From Vibrio sp. (lineage in GTDB: Bacteria > Pseudomonadota > Gammaproteobacteria > Enterobacterales > Vibrionaceae): a DNA stretch of 53,802 nt. The notes beneath the pieces are model-generated. The model worked only from the letters and a program-made list of their open reading frames with translations. It did not search any database and was not told the origin of the DNA. The stretch is taken from the NCBI GenBank assembly GCA_028131545.1, contig JAOICL010000010.1, positions 1 through 53,802 on the forward strand. The letters are read 5' to 3'. Shown in pieces: positions 1 to 9,540 of the stretch. Position numbers and translations under genes: made by a program. Positions within the stretch are counted from its first letter, which is position 1, and each line of letters opens with the position of its first letter.

Positions 1-90
1 CTTATCATTAAAAATGAAAACATGAGGGTATGTTTTAGTTTAGAGAGCTTTCTTTTCGAACCCATGTAAAATCCTTATACAATGGAAAAT

Positions 91-129
91 GACGTTAAAA
101 ACATTTTGTGGAAATTAACGTCTTTTTTT
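91..129 (+). terminator. Rho-independent terminator of an off-window gene
   Basis: An 8-bp perfect stem (GACGTTAA at 91-98, TTAACGTC at 115-122) is followed by seven T (123-129). It would end a plus-strand transcript entering from the left edge. The rest of 1-242 shows no convincing gene. A second imperfect hairpin (GTTGGG 204-209 / CCCAAC 230-235) lies just after the rsmC stop but has no good T tract on either strand. Confidence 0.6.
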
Positions 130-242
130 GAATTGATTGCAAGGTATTTTCGATGAGAAAGAGGGGTAAGGCGAGATAAGTGTTAAATACATCGTGTTTT
201 ATTGTTGGGCAAGATGACTTACATTCTTACCCAACTTATGAC

Positions 243-1261
243 TTATTTTACTTTTTCAGCAAAGTAAATTGCAAATTTGTTGGTTTTTATAACCGTTTCA
301 CAGTTTGAGTAGGCACCCTTGATGATATCGGTATATTTTAAAAAGCTATTGGCTACAACATAAAGCTTTCCTCGTGCTTTTTGATGTAAAGGCGCTTGAG
401 CGAGTAAGTTTTCTGTCGAACTATAATGTGTTTCTAGCCCCGAATGGAAAGGTGGATTGGTCACGATAATGTCATAATCTTTAGCGCAATCTGAAAACAC
501 ATCAGTAGCGAAAACAGCTCCTTCCAGATTGTTTTCAATAAGTGTTTTTTTTGCTGATTCTATAGCGAAGGCACTAATATCACACATTTCAATGTGTATA
601 TCTGTGTTGAGTGCCTTTAAAGCACTGCCAATAACGCCAGCACCACAGCCAAAATCTAATACTTTACCTGAGAGTTTAGGTAGGGTATCCAATAACAGTT
701 TAGTTCCTATATCGAGTTCACCATGGCTAAATACGCCAGGTAAGCTGCAAATGCTTAATGAGTGATCACCGACGGTAATCGGATAGGTTTTAAACCAATC
801 ATTAAGATTAAAAGACGCAGCAGGCTGCGTACATTTCCCCCAATAAAAGGAACATCGCCTTGCTGAATCAAATTTGGTTACTGTGCCGTAAGGTTGAAAC
901 ATCTTTTCTATGCTTTTAACTCCGGAACGATTTTCACCAATCACAATAATGTCGGTGTTTTCACCTAGTTTAGCAAACACCATGGCGAGAAGGTACTCAG
1001 CTTCAGCTTTTGCTTTTGGCCAATAAAGAAGCACAGTATCGACGGCCTTTTTCTCAGACCACTCAATACCAAATTCACAATGCAGTCCATTATGAGTCTT
1101 TAATAACCGTAATGGCTCGTTAGAACAGAAACAGAAGCACAGTGCTTTTGTAATTCAATTGGAAATAAATCTTCAATTTCACCTAAGATAAGTAAATTGG
1201 TCCCCTGAAAATACTCTAATTGTCTTCCTGCAATCTGACTGGGTGTTGTATATGCTGACAT
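243..1261 (-). pseudogene. rsmC: rsmC, 16S rRNA m2G1207 methyltransferase, broken by a 1-base frameshift
   Basis: RsmC methylates G1207 of 16S rRNA with SAM. The natural start is ATG at 1261; that frame gives 53 residues beginning [12 protein letters not shown] and stops at TAA 1100-1102. The remaining protein lies in the -1 frame and runs to the stop at 243, including [14 protein letters not shown], the SAM-binding [12 protein letters not shown] and the catalytic NPPF motif. Adding one base near 1100 (TAT TTA AAG instead of TAT TAA AG) restores one frame of 339 codons, the usual RsmC length, and joins the two parts without loss. The GTG at 1034 is only the first start-like codon of the downstream part, not a natural start: it removes most of the N-terminal pseudo-MTase domain. 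It lies 16 bp after the AI-2E-family gene and may share its transcript. It may be a true inactivating deletion or a sequencing or assembly error. Confidence 0.85.
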
Positions 1262-1277
1262 GGTTTTATGCTCTTAA

Positions 1278-2381
1278 TCAGTTCTTATCTTGTGAATCTA
1301 AGAACCCTTTAAATTCGATTTCGTAGATTTTAAATAAAACTAAGGTGATTGCAAAAATAAGTGGGCCATAAATGAGGCCTGATAGACCAAATGCTTGTAA
1401 TCCGCCGAGTAATGAAATAAAAATCATCAATGTATCCATACCGGCATTACCTTGTCCTTGCATAAGGAAAGGGCGTAATAGGTTATCAATGGAGCCGACA
1501 ATGAAAATACTCCAAATAGCCAGGAAGGTTGCCCAGCCAGTTTCACCAATGAGAACTAATACAATCGTCGCTGGTATCCAAATTAATGCGGTTCCGATAA
1601 CTGGAACAAAGGAAGCAAACCCGATCATTGTTCCCCAGAAAAAGCCTTGAAAACCAGCTAACCACATAGCAAAACCACCCGCAATACCTTGTGCGATAGC
1701 GGTTAAAAATGATCCCAAAATAGCGGAGTTAGCGACAACCTCGATTTCACTTAATAGCATATCTTCTTGACTGCGAGACAGTGGTAATACATGCCTGATA
1801 GTTTCAATAATTTTATCGTGATCTCTTAATAGGAAAAAGAGAACGAAGAGCATAAGGAAAAAGTCAGAGAAAAATTGACCAATATCACTTAGGATTTGAG
1901 CACCAGCTGAACCAATAAAACTAGCACCATCTTCGGAAACGACTTCAGATAACTTCTCAGTAATACTTTCCTGAGTGATACTTTGGAACGGTAAATAATT
2001 ATTAATGAGATGCATCAGATTATTAACAAAAGGGTGCTGGAATAACGCCTCAAGGTTACCGTCAGAAACCCATTGAGTTAAATTAACAAAGGATTCAGAT
2101 GCTTGCTTTAGGATCACCGTAAAGATCATTAAGAAAGGGAGGACGATGACAAAAGTTAATAATAGACAGGAAATCAATGCCGCTATATTTTTAGAACGCC
2201 CGAATTTAGCTTCTACTTTTTTATGTTGAGGGTAAAGTAAAAGAGACAAAATAAAAGCCATGGCGATAGGATGCCAAAATCCAGAAATAAGATAAAAACT
2301 AGCGATACAGAACGCTAAAAGCGCGATGACGAGTATACGGTTACTGGATAGAATAGTATTTTTGAGCACAAGAAGATCCAT
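1278..2381 (-). CDS. AI-2E family (PerM/YhhT-like) inner-membrane transporter
   Basis: A 367-residue polytopic inner-membrane protein of the AI-2E transporter/PerM family (formerly UPF0118, DUF20). Hydrophobic segments can be read near residues 15-50 (two adjacent helices), 62-90, a long one around 165-190, and a C-terminal group from about 215 to 350. This is the family pattern with a large soluble loop after the third helix. The C-terminal half holds the family-typical glycine-rich stretch with GLSGLIYGPL. Members have been linked to autoinducer-2 export or Na+/H+ exchange, but substrate cannot be read from sequence. It lies 163 bp after hemL and 16 bp before rsmC on the same strand. No strong Shine-Dalgarno is visible before ATG 2381, so the exact start is less certain than the family call. 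Confidence 0.85.
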   Translation of the reverse strand: MDLLVLKNTILSSNRILVIALLAFCIASFYLISGFWHPIAMAFILSLLLYPQHKKVEAKFGRSKNIAALISCLLLTFVIVLPFLMIFTVILKQASESFVNLTQWVSDGNLEALFQHPFVNNLMHLINNYLPFQSITQESITEKLSEVVSEDGASFIGSAGAQILSDIGQFFSDFFLMLFVLFFLLRDHDKIIETIRHVLPLSRSQEDMLLSEIEVVANSAILGSFLTAIAQGIAGGFAMWLAGFQGFFWGTMIGFASFVPVIGTALIWIPATIVLVLIGETGWATFLAIWSIFIVGSIDNLLRPFLMQGQGNAGMDTLMIFISLLGGLQAFGLSGLIYGPLIFAITLVLFKIYEIEFKGFLDSQDKN

Positions 2382-2544
2382 TAATTACAGTGATGTAAAT
2401 ATAATGGGATACTTATGGTAAAGCTGCAATGAGGGAGTCAAATATTGACACAATAATCACTCGCCCCCTTACATCAATGACGAATACAAATGATGAGAGA
2501 GCGAGGTCTTAGCGCTATATTTAGCGTTACCTTTAACTTAAGTG

Positions 2545-3834
2545 TTACGCTTTTGCGAGTTCAGCAAAGGCTTCATCAGCAGCGGCTAATGTTGCTTCTA
2601 TCTCGGCATCACCGTGCGCCAGAGACGTAAAGCTTGCTTCATAGGCCGATGGTGCAAGGTAGATACCTTTTTCTAACATAATATGGAAGAACGTTTTAAA
2701 TTTTTCAACGTCGCAGGTTGCAACATCAGCGTAAGTATTAATGGCTTCTTTATTAGTAAAGAAGAAACCAAACATAGCACCCGCTTGTTGTACGAGTAAT
2801 GGGACACCATGCTTATCAGCTAAGGCTTTAAAACCATTCGCTATACGTTGAGTGGTGGTCGTTAACTTCTCTTCATTACCTGGTTTACGTAATTCATTTA
2901 AACATGCGTAACCTGCTGCCATAGCAAGTGGGTTACCAGAGAGAGTTCCTGCTTGATATACCGGACCGGTTGGGGCGATATAATCCATGATCTCTTTTTT
3001 ACCGCCAAAAGCACCGACAGGCATGCCACCACCAATGATTTTCCCTAACGCAGTTAAATCTGGAGTAATGTTATAGTAGGCTTGAGCGCCACCTAAAGCG
3101 ACACGAAATCCAGTCATGACTTCATCAAAGATCAATAAGGCACCTTCTTTATCACATAGCTCTCGTAACCCTTCGTGGAATCCTTCTATTGCTGGAATAC
3201 AATTCATATTGCCCGCAACAGGCTCTACTATGATACAAGCAATTTGACCTGGATTAGCATCAAATAATTCACGGACAGAATCGAGCTCATTAAATGTTGC
3301 TGTTAACGTATGTTTGGCAAAATCAGCTGGAACACCTGGAGAGCTTGGTTGACCTAATGTTAAAGCGCCAGAACCTGCTTTGACTAATAAGCTATCGGCA
3401 TGACCATGGTAACACCCTTCAAATTTCATGATTTTATCGCGACCAGTATAACCACGAGCAAGACGAATTGCGCTCATTGTTGCTTCTGTACCCGAATTCA
3501 CCATACGAAGCATTTCCATTGACGGAACGAGCTCAGAAACGAGTGTTGCCATTTTAATCTCTACTTCAGTAGGAGCACCAAAGCTTAAACCTTGATGAGC
3601 CGCGGCGATAACAGCATCACGAACCGTCGTATTATTATGCCCTAGGATCATCGGTCCCCAAGAGCCAACATAATCAATATAGGCTTTACCATCAGCGTCA
3701 TAAATATAAGGACCATCGGCCTTTTCAATAAATAGAGGAGAACCACCGACACCATTAAAAGCGCGAACAGGGGAGTTGACCCCTCCAGGAATGGTTTTTT
3801 GTGCTAATTGATAAAGCTCGTTTGATTTGGTCAT
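2545..3834 (-). CDS. hemL: Glutamate-1-semialdehyde 2,1-aminomutase
   Basis: HemL converts glutamate-1-semialdehyde to 5-aminolevulinate, the last step of the C5 route to tetrapyrroles, in the cytosol with PLP/PMP. The 429-residue protein is full length. It shows the class-III aminotransferase fold signatures: N-terminal [10 protein letters not shown], the [13 protein letters not shown] helix, [10 protein letters not shown] around residue 240, and the PLP lysine Lys265 in [14 protein letters not shown]. An AGAGG Shine-Dalgarno lies 8 nt before ATG 3834. It is divergent from erpA across about 230 bp, as in Vibrio and E. coli. I see no clear intrinsic terminator in the 163 bp after its stop. 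Confidence 0.97.
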   Translation of the reverse strand: MTKSNELYQLAQKTIPGGVNSPVRAFNGVGGSPLFIEKADGPYIYDADGKAYIDYVGSWGPMILGHNNTTVRDAVIAAAHQGLSFGAPTEVEIKMATLVSELVPSMEMLRMVNSGTEATMSAIRLARGYTGRDKIMKFEGCYHGHADSLLVKAGSGALTLGQPSSPGVPADFAKHTLTATFNELDSVRELFDANPGQIACIIVEPVAGNMNCIPAIEGFHEGLRELCDKEGALLIFDEVMTGFRVALGGAQAYYNITPDLTALGKIIGGGMPVGAFGGKKEIMDYIAPTGPVYQAGTLSGNPLAMAAGYACLNELRKPGNEEKLTTTTQRIANGFKALADKHGVPLLVQQAGAMFGFFFTNKEAINTYADVATCDVEKFKTFFHIMLEKGIYLAPSAYEASFTSLAHGDAEIEATLAAADEAFAELAKA

Positions 3835-4063
3835 TAGGTAGCCTCTTTGATTTGTCTGTGTGGACCAAGATAGCTCTAGTATACCTAAGCTATATTAAGA
3901 TGCGAATTATTGCTTTAGTGAATGACTTTGTGATGATTTTTTATCCTTTCGCTATCTCTAGAGGATAATACTTGATACTTTTACTTGGGTATTGGATAAT
4001 TTAAAGAGTAAAACGAGAAGCTGGCCAACTTGGTCAGTACACAGACATAATAGAGAGGTTGCT

Positions 4064-4405
4064 GTGAGTGAAATGAACATAGGATTATCTTTTTCTGATA
4101 CAGCCGCTCAGCGAGTGAAAGCTTTAATTGCGGAAGAAGAAAATCCAGATTTGAAGCTACGTGTATATATTACTGGTGGTGGTTGTAGTGGTTTCCAGTA
4201 TGGCTTTACATTTGATGAAGATATTAATGAAGGCGATACAACGATCGTTAATAGTGGCGTAACATTGGTTGTTGATCCTATGAGCTTACAATACCTTGTC
4301 GGTGGTAAAGTGGATTACACTGAAGGCCTAGAAGGAGCTCGCTTCTTCGTTGATAATCCAAATGCAACGACGACTTGTGGTTGTGGTGCATCGTTTAGCG
4401 TCTAA
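4064..4405 (+). CDS. erpA: Iron-sulfur cluster insertion protein ErpA
   Basis: A-type Fe-S carrier that delivers clusters to apo-proteins such as those of the isoprenoid pathway. I place the start at GTG 4064 (113 residues, V-S-E-M-N-I-G-L), because AGAGAGG at 4052-4058 sits 5 nt upstream. The open frame continues upstream to 3992, but that part has no family similarity. An ATG at 4073 is the alternative start. The three cluster-ligand cysteines are present in GGGCSGFQY and in the C-terminal TTCGCGASF. It is a single-gene unit divergent from hemL and followed by a probable terminator at 4493-4545. Confidence 0.95.
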   Translation: MSEMNIGLSFSDTAAQRVKALIAEEENPDLKLRVYITGGGCSGFQYGFTFDEDINEGDTTIVNSGVTLVVDPMSLQYLVGGKVDYTEGLEGARFFVDNPNATTTCGCGASFSV

Positions 4406-4492
4406 TAGCTCGATTCTTACAGGGTGAGATCTTTTAAAAAGAGAAAGCCAATAGAGTTAGCCATAATGTGAATAACGTTGTATTTGGAATGA

Positions 4493-4545
4493 AAATCCAG
4501 ATAGTCAGTGATTAAAGTCAAATCATTAACTCTCTGGGTTTTTTT
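4493..4545 (+). terminator. Probable terminator of erpA
   Basis: The arms AAATCCAGA (from 4493) and TCTGGGTTT (4533-4541) can pair, with one G-T wobble. They enclose an inner TGATT...AATCA hairpin and run into seven T ending at 4545. The loop is long, so this is weaker than the other terminators here. Confidence 0.5.
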
Positions 4546-4597
4546 GATCATATTCCGGCTAATGCTATCAATGCTATCAATGCGAGCTATAGCTATT

Positions 4598-4686
4598 GGT
4601 AAAACTATCGTGTTCGGTAAAACTATAGTGCTCGGTAAACTATAGTGCTCGGTAAAGTTATAGCGGCTGGTAAAGTAACTGACTGT
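4598..4686. repeat. 18-bp tandem repeat overlapping the 3' end of the shyC-like gene
   Basis: About five head-to-tail copies: GGTAAAACTATCGTGTTC (4598), GGTAAAACTATAGTGCTC (4616), a 17-bp copy lacking one A (4634), GGTAAAGTTATAGCGGCT (4651) and a degenerate copy from 4669. The minus-strand stop codon at 4658-4660 lies inside copy 4. Each 18-bp unit is six codons, so it can be read as LYQPL-stop followed by LYRAL-stop. Just to the left, the 9-mer ATGCTATCA is also duplicated (4562-4570, 4571-4579). Confidence 0.85.
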
Positions 4687-5944
4687 ACCGTGTCAGTGTA
4701 TTAAAACGCTGCTTTGCTAGCTCGATAAAGTCGCTTTTGGCTTTACCTTTTAATGATTTAGATTGCGGTAATGATACGGTTCTTGGGTTTCTATGTGAGC
4801 CATTTACTAGGAATTCATAATGTAGATGCGCACCAGTAACACGGCCTGAACGTCCTAATGTACCAATACTTTGTCCTTGCTTCACGCGTTGTCCTGTTCG
4901 TACTAAGCGCTTTTTTAAGTGCAAGTATTTTGTGATATAAGTATTGCTGTGTTTGATAAAGACATAATGCCCATTGTATTTGTTATACCCAGACTTTTGT
5001 ACAGTACCATCTCCAGCAGCCCAGATTGCTGTGCCAATAGGGGCAACGTAATCAGTCCCTCGATGCGCTCGAACCCGGCCAGTAACAGGGTGTAATCTTC
5101 TTGGGTTGAAATTGGAACTGACTCGGCGGAAGTCTAATGGCGCTCTAAGGAATGCTTTCTTCATTGCTCGACCAGATTCATCATAGTAGCTACCAGTCAC
5201 ATCATCATAAATGGCATTTAATTCTTTTCCTTGATTCGAGAAAGATGCTGCGATAATACGACCATGTCCGACAACTTCTCCTTCTACAACCTTTTCTTGA
5301 TATAGAATCTCAAATCGATCGTTCTCTCTAATATCGAGAGCAAAATCTATATCCCAACCGTAAATGCCCGCCAATTCCATGATCATATTGGCTGTTAGGC
5401 CTGCTTTCGTCGCTGCATTCCAAAAATTTGAAGTAATGGTTGCTTGAGCGTAATTATATTGATGATAGATTTCTTTTTTATCCCACGATGACTTGTATTG
5501 ATCGCCTTTTTTTGTGACAACGAAAGTTTCATACGCATTGAGTGGACGTCGGATATAGAGTAAATCACCTTGTTTAGATAAACCAAATTCGATTTTATCG
5601 CCAGGTCTTAAGCGCGTTAATTGTCTTTTGATATCGTTATTGGTATTGATGAGCTTATGAAGTGTTCTAGACGATAATCCAGCTCGTTTGAAAATGACAG
5701 CCGCGCTGTCACCGGAGCCGACAATATGAGTTTCCCATTCAATAAAAGACGTAAAGGGCTTAGTCGTTATATTCAGAATATCTTGCTTAATGGGTAAAGA
5801 GTAGAGCTTCCCGACTTCTAAATTAGCATTCTTGGGGCGCAGTTGCTCTACGTCAGGTAGACTAAACACCACTACGATAAGCGCTGATATAATCGCGATT
5901 AGTATGCGGTGTAATATGGGTAATCGGGTGAAAATCGATATCAT
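4658..5944 (-). CDS. M23 peptidoglycan DD-endopeptidase, ShyC/MepM-like
   Basis: A 428-residue cell-wall hydrolase that cuts peptide cross-links so new murein can be inserted. The N-terminus has one membrane segment (about residues 10-29), so it is anchored facing the periplasm. Residues about 65-125 form a LysM-like/OapA region. The C-terminal lysostaphin-type M23 domain has the zinc motifs H294xxxD298 (in AHRGTD) and H373-L-H375. In V. cholerae the M23 enzyme beside tyrS is ShyC (VC0630), so this is probably the same gene; the assignment rests on neighbourhood and domain order. It converges with erpA and diverges from tyrS by about 125 bp. The last six residues (LLYQPL) and the stop codon are built from an 18-bp tandem repeat, so the C-terminus could differ between strains. 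Confidence 0.9.
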   Translation of the reverse strand: MISIFTRLPILHRILIAIISALIVVVFSLPDVEQLRPKNANLEVGKLYSLPIKQDILNITTKPFTSFIEWETHIVGSGDSAAVIFKRAGLSSRTLHKLINTNNDIKRQLTRLRPGDKIEFGLSKQGDLLYIRRPLNAYETFVVTKKGDQYKSSWDKKEIYHQYNYAQATITSNFWNAATKAGLTANMIMELAGIYGWDIDFALDIRENDRFEILYQEKVVEGEVVGHGRIIAASFSNQGKELNAIYDDVTGSYYDESGRAMKKAFLRAPLDFRRVSSNFNPRRLHPVTGRVRAHRGTDYVAPIGTAIWAAGDGTVQKSGYNKYNGHYVFIKHSNTYITKYLHLKKRLVRTGQRVKQGQSIGTLGRSGRVTGAHLHYEFLVNGSHRNPRTVSLPQSKSLKGKAKSDFIELAKQRFNTLTRYSQLLYQPL

Positions 5945-6068
5945 TTAGAGGTTCATCGTGTTAATCGTGAAAAATATGGCCTAGATAAGTGTAACTTGTT
6001 TCAAAAAAGCGTGCTAATCAAGTAAAATAAAATGAATTACATTTTGCCAGACTTTGGGAGTAAACAAA

Positions 6069-7253
6069 ATGGCGAGTTTTGAAGCCGCTCTAGCGGAAAT
6101 TAAGCGTGGTGTACACGAATTAATTCCAGAAGAAGAATTAATTGCAAAGCTTAAAGAAGGGCGACCTCTACGCATTAAGCTGGGTGCCGATCCAACAGCG
6201 CCAGATATCCACCTTGGCCATACTGTAATTTTAAATAAATTACGTGCATTTCAAGAGTTAGGCCATGATGTCACATTCTTGATTGGCGATTTTACCGGAA
6301 TGGTGGGAGACCCTACAGGTAAGAATAGCACTCGTCCTCCATTAACAAAGGAAGATGTTTTACGTAATGCTGAAACGTATAAGCAGCAAGTATTTAAAAT
6401 ATTGGATCCGGCAAAAACAAAAATTCAATTCAACTCTGAGTGGCTAAGTGCTCTTGGGGCTGAAGGTATGATTCGTTTAGCTGCGAACCAGACGGTTGCA
6501 CGTATGCTTGAACGTGATGATTTTAAAAAGCGTTATGCGGGTGGTCAACCGATTGCAATTCATGAGTTTATGTATCCTTTACTTCAAGGTTATGATTCTG
6601 TTGCAATGGAAACCGATGTTGAGCTTGGTGGTACCGATCAGAAGTTCAATTTATTAATGGGTCGTGAATTACAAAAAGCAAATGGTCAAAAACCACAAAC
6701 TGTGTTGATGATGCCATTATTAGTGGGTTTAGATGGCGAAAAGAAAATGTCTAAATCAGCTAATAACTATATTGGTGTAAGCGATGCTCCGAATGATATG
6801 TTTGGTAAAATCATGTCTATCTCAGATGAGTTAATGTGGAGTTACTATGAATTACTGTCTTTCCGTCCATTAGATGAAGTCGCACAATTTAAACTTGATA
6901 TTGATAATGGCAAGAATCCTCGTGATGTAAAAATCCTACTCGCGAAGGAAATTATTGCTCGTTTTCATTCTCAAGCGGATGCTGATGCTGCAGAGCAAGA
7001 ATTCATTAATCGTTTCCAAAAAGGAGCGATTCCAGATGAAATGCCAGAGTTTACTTTTACTGCGTTACCTTTGAGTAATTTACTCAAAGAAGCTGGCCTT
7101 TGTAATTCAACTTCAGATGCTATGCGTATGGTTAAGCAAGGTGCAGCAAAGATTGATGGTGAGAAAGCCACTGATGCTAAGTTTACACCGGCATCAGGGA
7201 CGTATGTCTTCCAAGTAGGTAAACGTAAATTTGCACGTGTTACTATTGAATAG
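6069..7253 (+). CDS. tyrS: Tyrosyl-tRNA synthetase
   Basis: Class-I aminoacyl-tRNA synthetase that charges tRNA-Tyr. The start is ATG 6069 (394 residues), with GGGAG at 6056-6060 placed 8 nt upstream. A TTG at 6054 in the same frame overlaps that Shine-Dalgarno and is not used. The HIGH-type motif is HLGH at residues 48-51 and KKMSKS ends at residue 230. A C-terminal S4 RNA-binding domain follows (about 330-394). It is monocistronic, closed by a strong bidirectional terminator shared with dacB. Vibrios can carry a second tyrS; whether this genome does cannot be seen here. Confidence 0.97.
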   Translation: MASFEAALAEIKRGVHELIPEEELIAKLKEGRPLRIKLGADPTAPDIHLGHTVILNKLRAFQELGHDVTFLIGDFTGMVGDPTGKNSTRPPLTKEDVLRNAETYKQQVFKILDPAKTKIQFNSEWLSALGAEGMIRLAANQTVARMLERDDFKKRYAGGQPIAIHEFMYPLLQGYDSVAMETDVELGGTDQKFNLLMGRELQKANGQKPQTVLMMPLLVGLDGEKKMSKSANNYIGVSDAPNDMFGKIMSISDELMWSYYELLSFRPLDEVAQFKLDIDNGKNPRDVKILLAKEIIARFHSQADADAAEQEFINRFQKGAIPDEMPEFTFTALPLSNLLKEAGLCNSTSDAMRMVKQGAAKIDGEKATDAKFTPASGTYVFQVGKRKFARVTIE

Positions 7254-7280
7254 AATGCCATAATTTCTATTGATAACGCT

Positions 7281-7310
7281 AAAAAGACGCCAATATTTGG
7301 CGTCTTTTTT
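7281..7310. terminator. Bidirectional terminator between tyrS and dacB
   Basis: AAAAAGACGCCAA (7281-7293) pairs with TTGGCGTCTTTTT (7297-7309) around a 3-nt loop. It has a T tract on the plus strand and the matching A tract on the other side, so it can end both transcripts. Its last bases overlap the dacB stop codon. Confidence 0.9.
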
Positions 7311-8736
7311 ATTGACTAATGGTAATCAAATTTTGATATAGGCGAGTTTCAAATTGAGTAATGGGCGTCGGAGTATGTCTTGTTTGTGTGTTAGGGAAGT
7401 AGTCAGTAACAAATTGTACAAAGATTCCTTTTGGTTGTTTTTCTTTATCTAAAACATAGCCAGCCATATTGTGCGTCCCATAAAGAGAGCCGCTTTTTGC
7501 TATGATATTGCCCTCAATAGGGGCTTTTCGCATACTTCTTCTGTACTTTAACGTTCCAGTTTTTCCTGCAATAGGCATTAACTTTAAAAGTTGTAAACGT
7601 TCATCATTTTCCAATGTATATTTTAATACAGAGAGCATATCATCGACCAAAATACGATTGTTCCTAGAGAGCCCTGATCCATCTTGTAATCGTGTATGAG
7701 AGATATCTATATTAGCTTGTGTTCGAAGTATTTCTTTAATTGCCTTGGTGCCATTATTAAAACTACCAGCAACATTGAAGTAGGAACGACCTAAAGCTTT
7801 AGTCAGACTATCAGCGATCAGATTATCTGACGTTACCAACATTTCTTCTATAAGGTCGGTTAAATTTGGTGATTGATGGCTATAGACTAAAGTCATTTCT
7901 TTATAATCATCAAAAGACTTAACTTCGACTTCTCCTGTCATGTTAATGGAGGTTTGATCTAAATATGTTTTTAGTTGTTGCTTGAAGTAGTGTCGTGTAT
8001 TTTGCAGAGCAAAATTCAGAGGTAATGGCTTATCTCTATAGACTAAGCAACCTTGCAAATGATATTGATTATTTGCTTGCGTTATAAGTTCTATCTTACA
8101 TTGCGTTTTTTCTTTTTCTTTTTTGCTGACAGCTTGTACGGATGTACTTACTGCTATTGGATATTGTTCTGGAACATACACTCTGGTGGTTCCATCTTGG
8201 TTCGTATAAATAGAAGCAGGAATACAATTCTGGTCAATGTTAATGGTGCTTGCTGGAGCGCTATAACAAACCCCCGTGATATCCCATGGCCACCCAACTG
8301 CTTTTTCGTATCCTGTAAATTGACTCTTATCGATCCAAATATTATTAATATCACCGGGGAATGATCGTTTATAGCGTTCGAGTGCTTCTTTTAAATGCAT
8401 TGAGGTAAAAGATGGATCTCCAGAAAAGGAAAACACAAGATCTTTACCGTGGCGGTAAAGCTTGGTTGAAAAGTGAAAATCGGCATTGAAATGAAGTTTA
8501 GCGGCGAGTGCGGTAAATAATTTCAGCGTACTTGCAGGCGGATAAAACAATTGTTCAGCGAAAGGAGAAGCTATTTTTTCTGTATGTAATTGTTGATAGG
8601 CAATACCAGCTTGTGCCCCCATAGGTAAAAGAGTTAAAGGTAAAGTGCTGTCATTTTCTGGAGGCGCACTTGCTATAGCAGAGTGATATAACGTGTTTAA
8701 AAATAATAGGCCGCCAAGCAATCGAATTGGAATCAT
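7309..8736 (-). CDS. dacB: D-alanyl-D-alanine carboxypeptidase/endopeptidase (PBP4)
   Basis: Periplasmic low-molecular-weight penicillin-binding protein (class C, peptidase S13) that trims and cuts peptidoglycan cross-links. I choose ATG 8736 (475 residues), giving a signal peptide MIPIRLLGGLLFLNTLYHS cleaved near AIASA; a GTG at 8745 in frame is the alternative. The three active-site motifs are present: STLK (about residues 69-72, SxxK), SDN in the VTSDNL stretch, and KTG in AGKTGTLKYR near residue 393. A large insert between SxxK and SxN is typical of the family. It is convergent with tyrS and divergent from greA, and sits close to the ShyC-like endopeptidase, so two murein hydrolases flank tyrS. 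In V. cholerae ompU lies between dacB and greA; here there is no gene in those 236 bp. Confidence 0.93.
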   Translation of the reverse strand: MIPIRLLGGLLFLNTLYHSAIASAPPENDSTLPLTLLPMGAQAGIAYQQLHTEKIASPFAEQLFYPPASTLKLFTALAAKLHFNADFHFSTKLYRHGKDLVFSFSGDPSFTSMHLKEALERYKRSFPGDINNIWIDKSQFTGYEKAVGWPWDITGVCYSAPASTINIDQNCIPASIYTNQDGTTRVYVPEQYPIAVSTSVQAVSKKEKEKTQCKIELITQANNQYHLQGCLVYRDKPLPLNFALQNTRHYFKQQLKTYLDQTSINMTGEVEVKSFDDYKEMTLVYSHQSPNLTDLIEEMLVTSDNLIADSLTKALGRSYFNVAGSFNNGTKAIKEILRTQANIDISHTRLQDGSGLSRNNRILVDDMLSVLKYTLENDERLQLLKLMPIAGKTGTLKYRRSMRKAPIEGNIIAKSGSLYGTHNMAGYVLDKEKQPKGIFVQFVTDYFPNTQTRHTPTPITQFETRLYQNLITISQ

Positions 8737-8913
8737 ACACTTCACTTTAAAGTAGATTATCTATCTTGCTAGAGTAGTGAAAAGTAAAGCATAAGGGAAT
8801 GTAAGGACGCTTTTTTTGTGAGCGGTTAGAGTGTTGTTTTAATAATATCATGTTACTAGGGTGATATTAAGATGGACTTTGTTTACACTAGCAGAATAGA
8901 TTTTATTTAAGAC

Positions 8914-8955
8914 AGATTAGAGTGTAGGGTTATCTTTGATAATAGAACTCTATCT
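8914..8955 (+). promoter_or_regulatory. Nested hairpin in the greA leader
   Basis: AGATTAGAGT (8914-8923) can pair with ACTCTATCT (8947-8955), and the enclosed GTTATC/GATAAT forms an inner stem. No T tract follows. It lies 26 nt before ATG 8982 and probably belongs to the greA 5' UTR. A function is not shown by the sequence. Confidence 0.4.
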
Positions 8956-8981
8956 AAATAGTTAGTACAGAGGTAAAACAA

Positions 8982-9455
8982 ATGGAAAAGGTTCCAATGA
9001 CGACTCGTGGTGAAACATTACTACGAGATGAACTAGAGCGTTTATCAAAACTTCGTCCAATAATTTCTGAAGCAATTGGAGAGGCTCGCGAGCTAGGAGA
9101 TTTGAAAGAAAATGCTGAATATCATGCTGCTCGAGAAGAGCAGGGAATTTGTGAAGCTCAAATTCGTGATATAGAGTACAAATTATCCGTTGCTCAGGTT
9201 ATTGACATCACAAAAATGGATAACAACGGTAAAATTATCTTCGGTTCGACAGTGACATTAATTAATGTTGATACTGATGAAGAAAAAGTATATCAAATTG
9301 TTGGTGATGATGAAGCGGACATTAAAGAGGGGCGTATTTCAGTTAGTTCACCAATGGCACGCGGCCTTATTGGTAAATTAGAAGGTGATGAAGCTTCTAT
9401 TACTACGCCTGGTGGCACGATTGATTATGAAATTGATAAGGTCGAATACATCTAA
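8982..9455 (+). CDS. greA: Transcription elongation factor GreA
   Basis: GreA enters the secondary channel of RNA polymerase and stimulates cleavage of backtracked RNA. The 157-residue protein starts [10 protein letters not shown] with GAGGT 8 nt upstream. The N-terminal coiled coil carries the conserved acidic tip [12 protein letters not shown] (about residues 39-50) that supplies the catalytic Asp/Glu. The C-terminal FKBP-like domain ends in the typical GTIDYEI. It is alone on the plus strand, closed by a bidirectional terminator at 9471-9506 shared with yhbY. A nested leader hairpin lies just upstream. Confidence 0.97.
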   Translation: MEKVPMTTRGETLLRDELERLSKLRPIISEAIGEARELGDLKENAEYHAAREEQGICEAQIRDIEYKLSVAQVIDITKMDNNGKIIFGSTVTLINVDTDEEKVYQIVGDDEADIKEGRISVSSPMARGLIGKLEGDEASITTPGGTIDYEIDKVEYI

Positions 9456-9470
9456 TTCGCTCTTTCAAAG

Positions 9471-9506
9471 CAAATAAAAAGGTCGCTTTGGCGACCTTTT
9501 TATTTG
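9471..9506. terminator. Bidirectional terminator between greA and yhbY
   Basis: A 16-bp perfect stem, CAAATAAAAAGGTCGC (9471-9486) with GCGACCTTTTTATTTG (9491-9506), closes on a TTTG loop. U-rich arms occur in both directions between the convergent genes. Confidence 0.9.
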
Positions 9507-9540
9507 TGACAATGGTTATCCTATATTTAGGGCTAACTCA

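Noticed and set aside
1092..1112. Programmed -1 frameshifting in rsmC
   Set aside because: No X-XXY-YYZ slippery heptamer is in phase and no clear downstream structure was seen; a 1-base deletion or sequence error is simpler.
3992..4063. N-terminal extension of ErpA
   Set aside because: The upstream 24 codons lack similarity to ErpA, and the Shine-Dalgarno is placed for GTG 4064.
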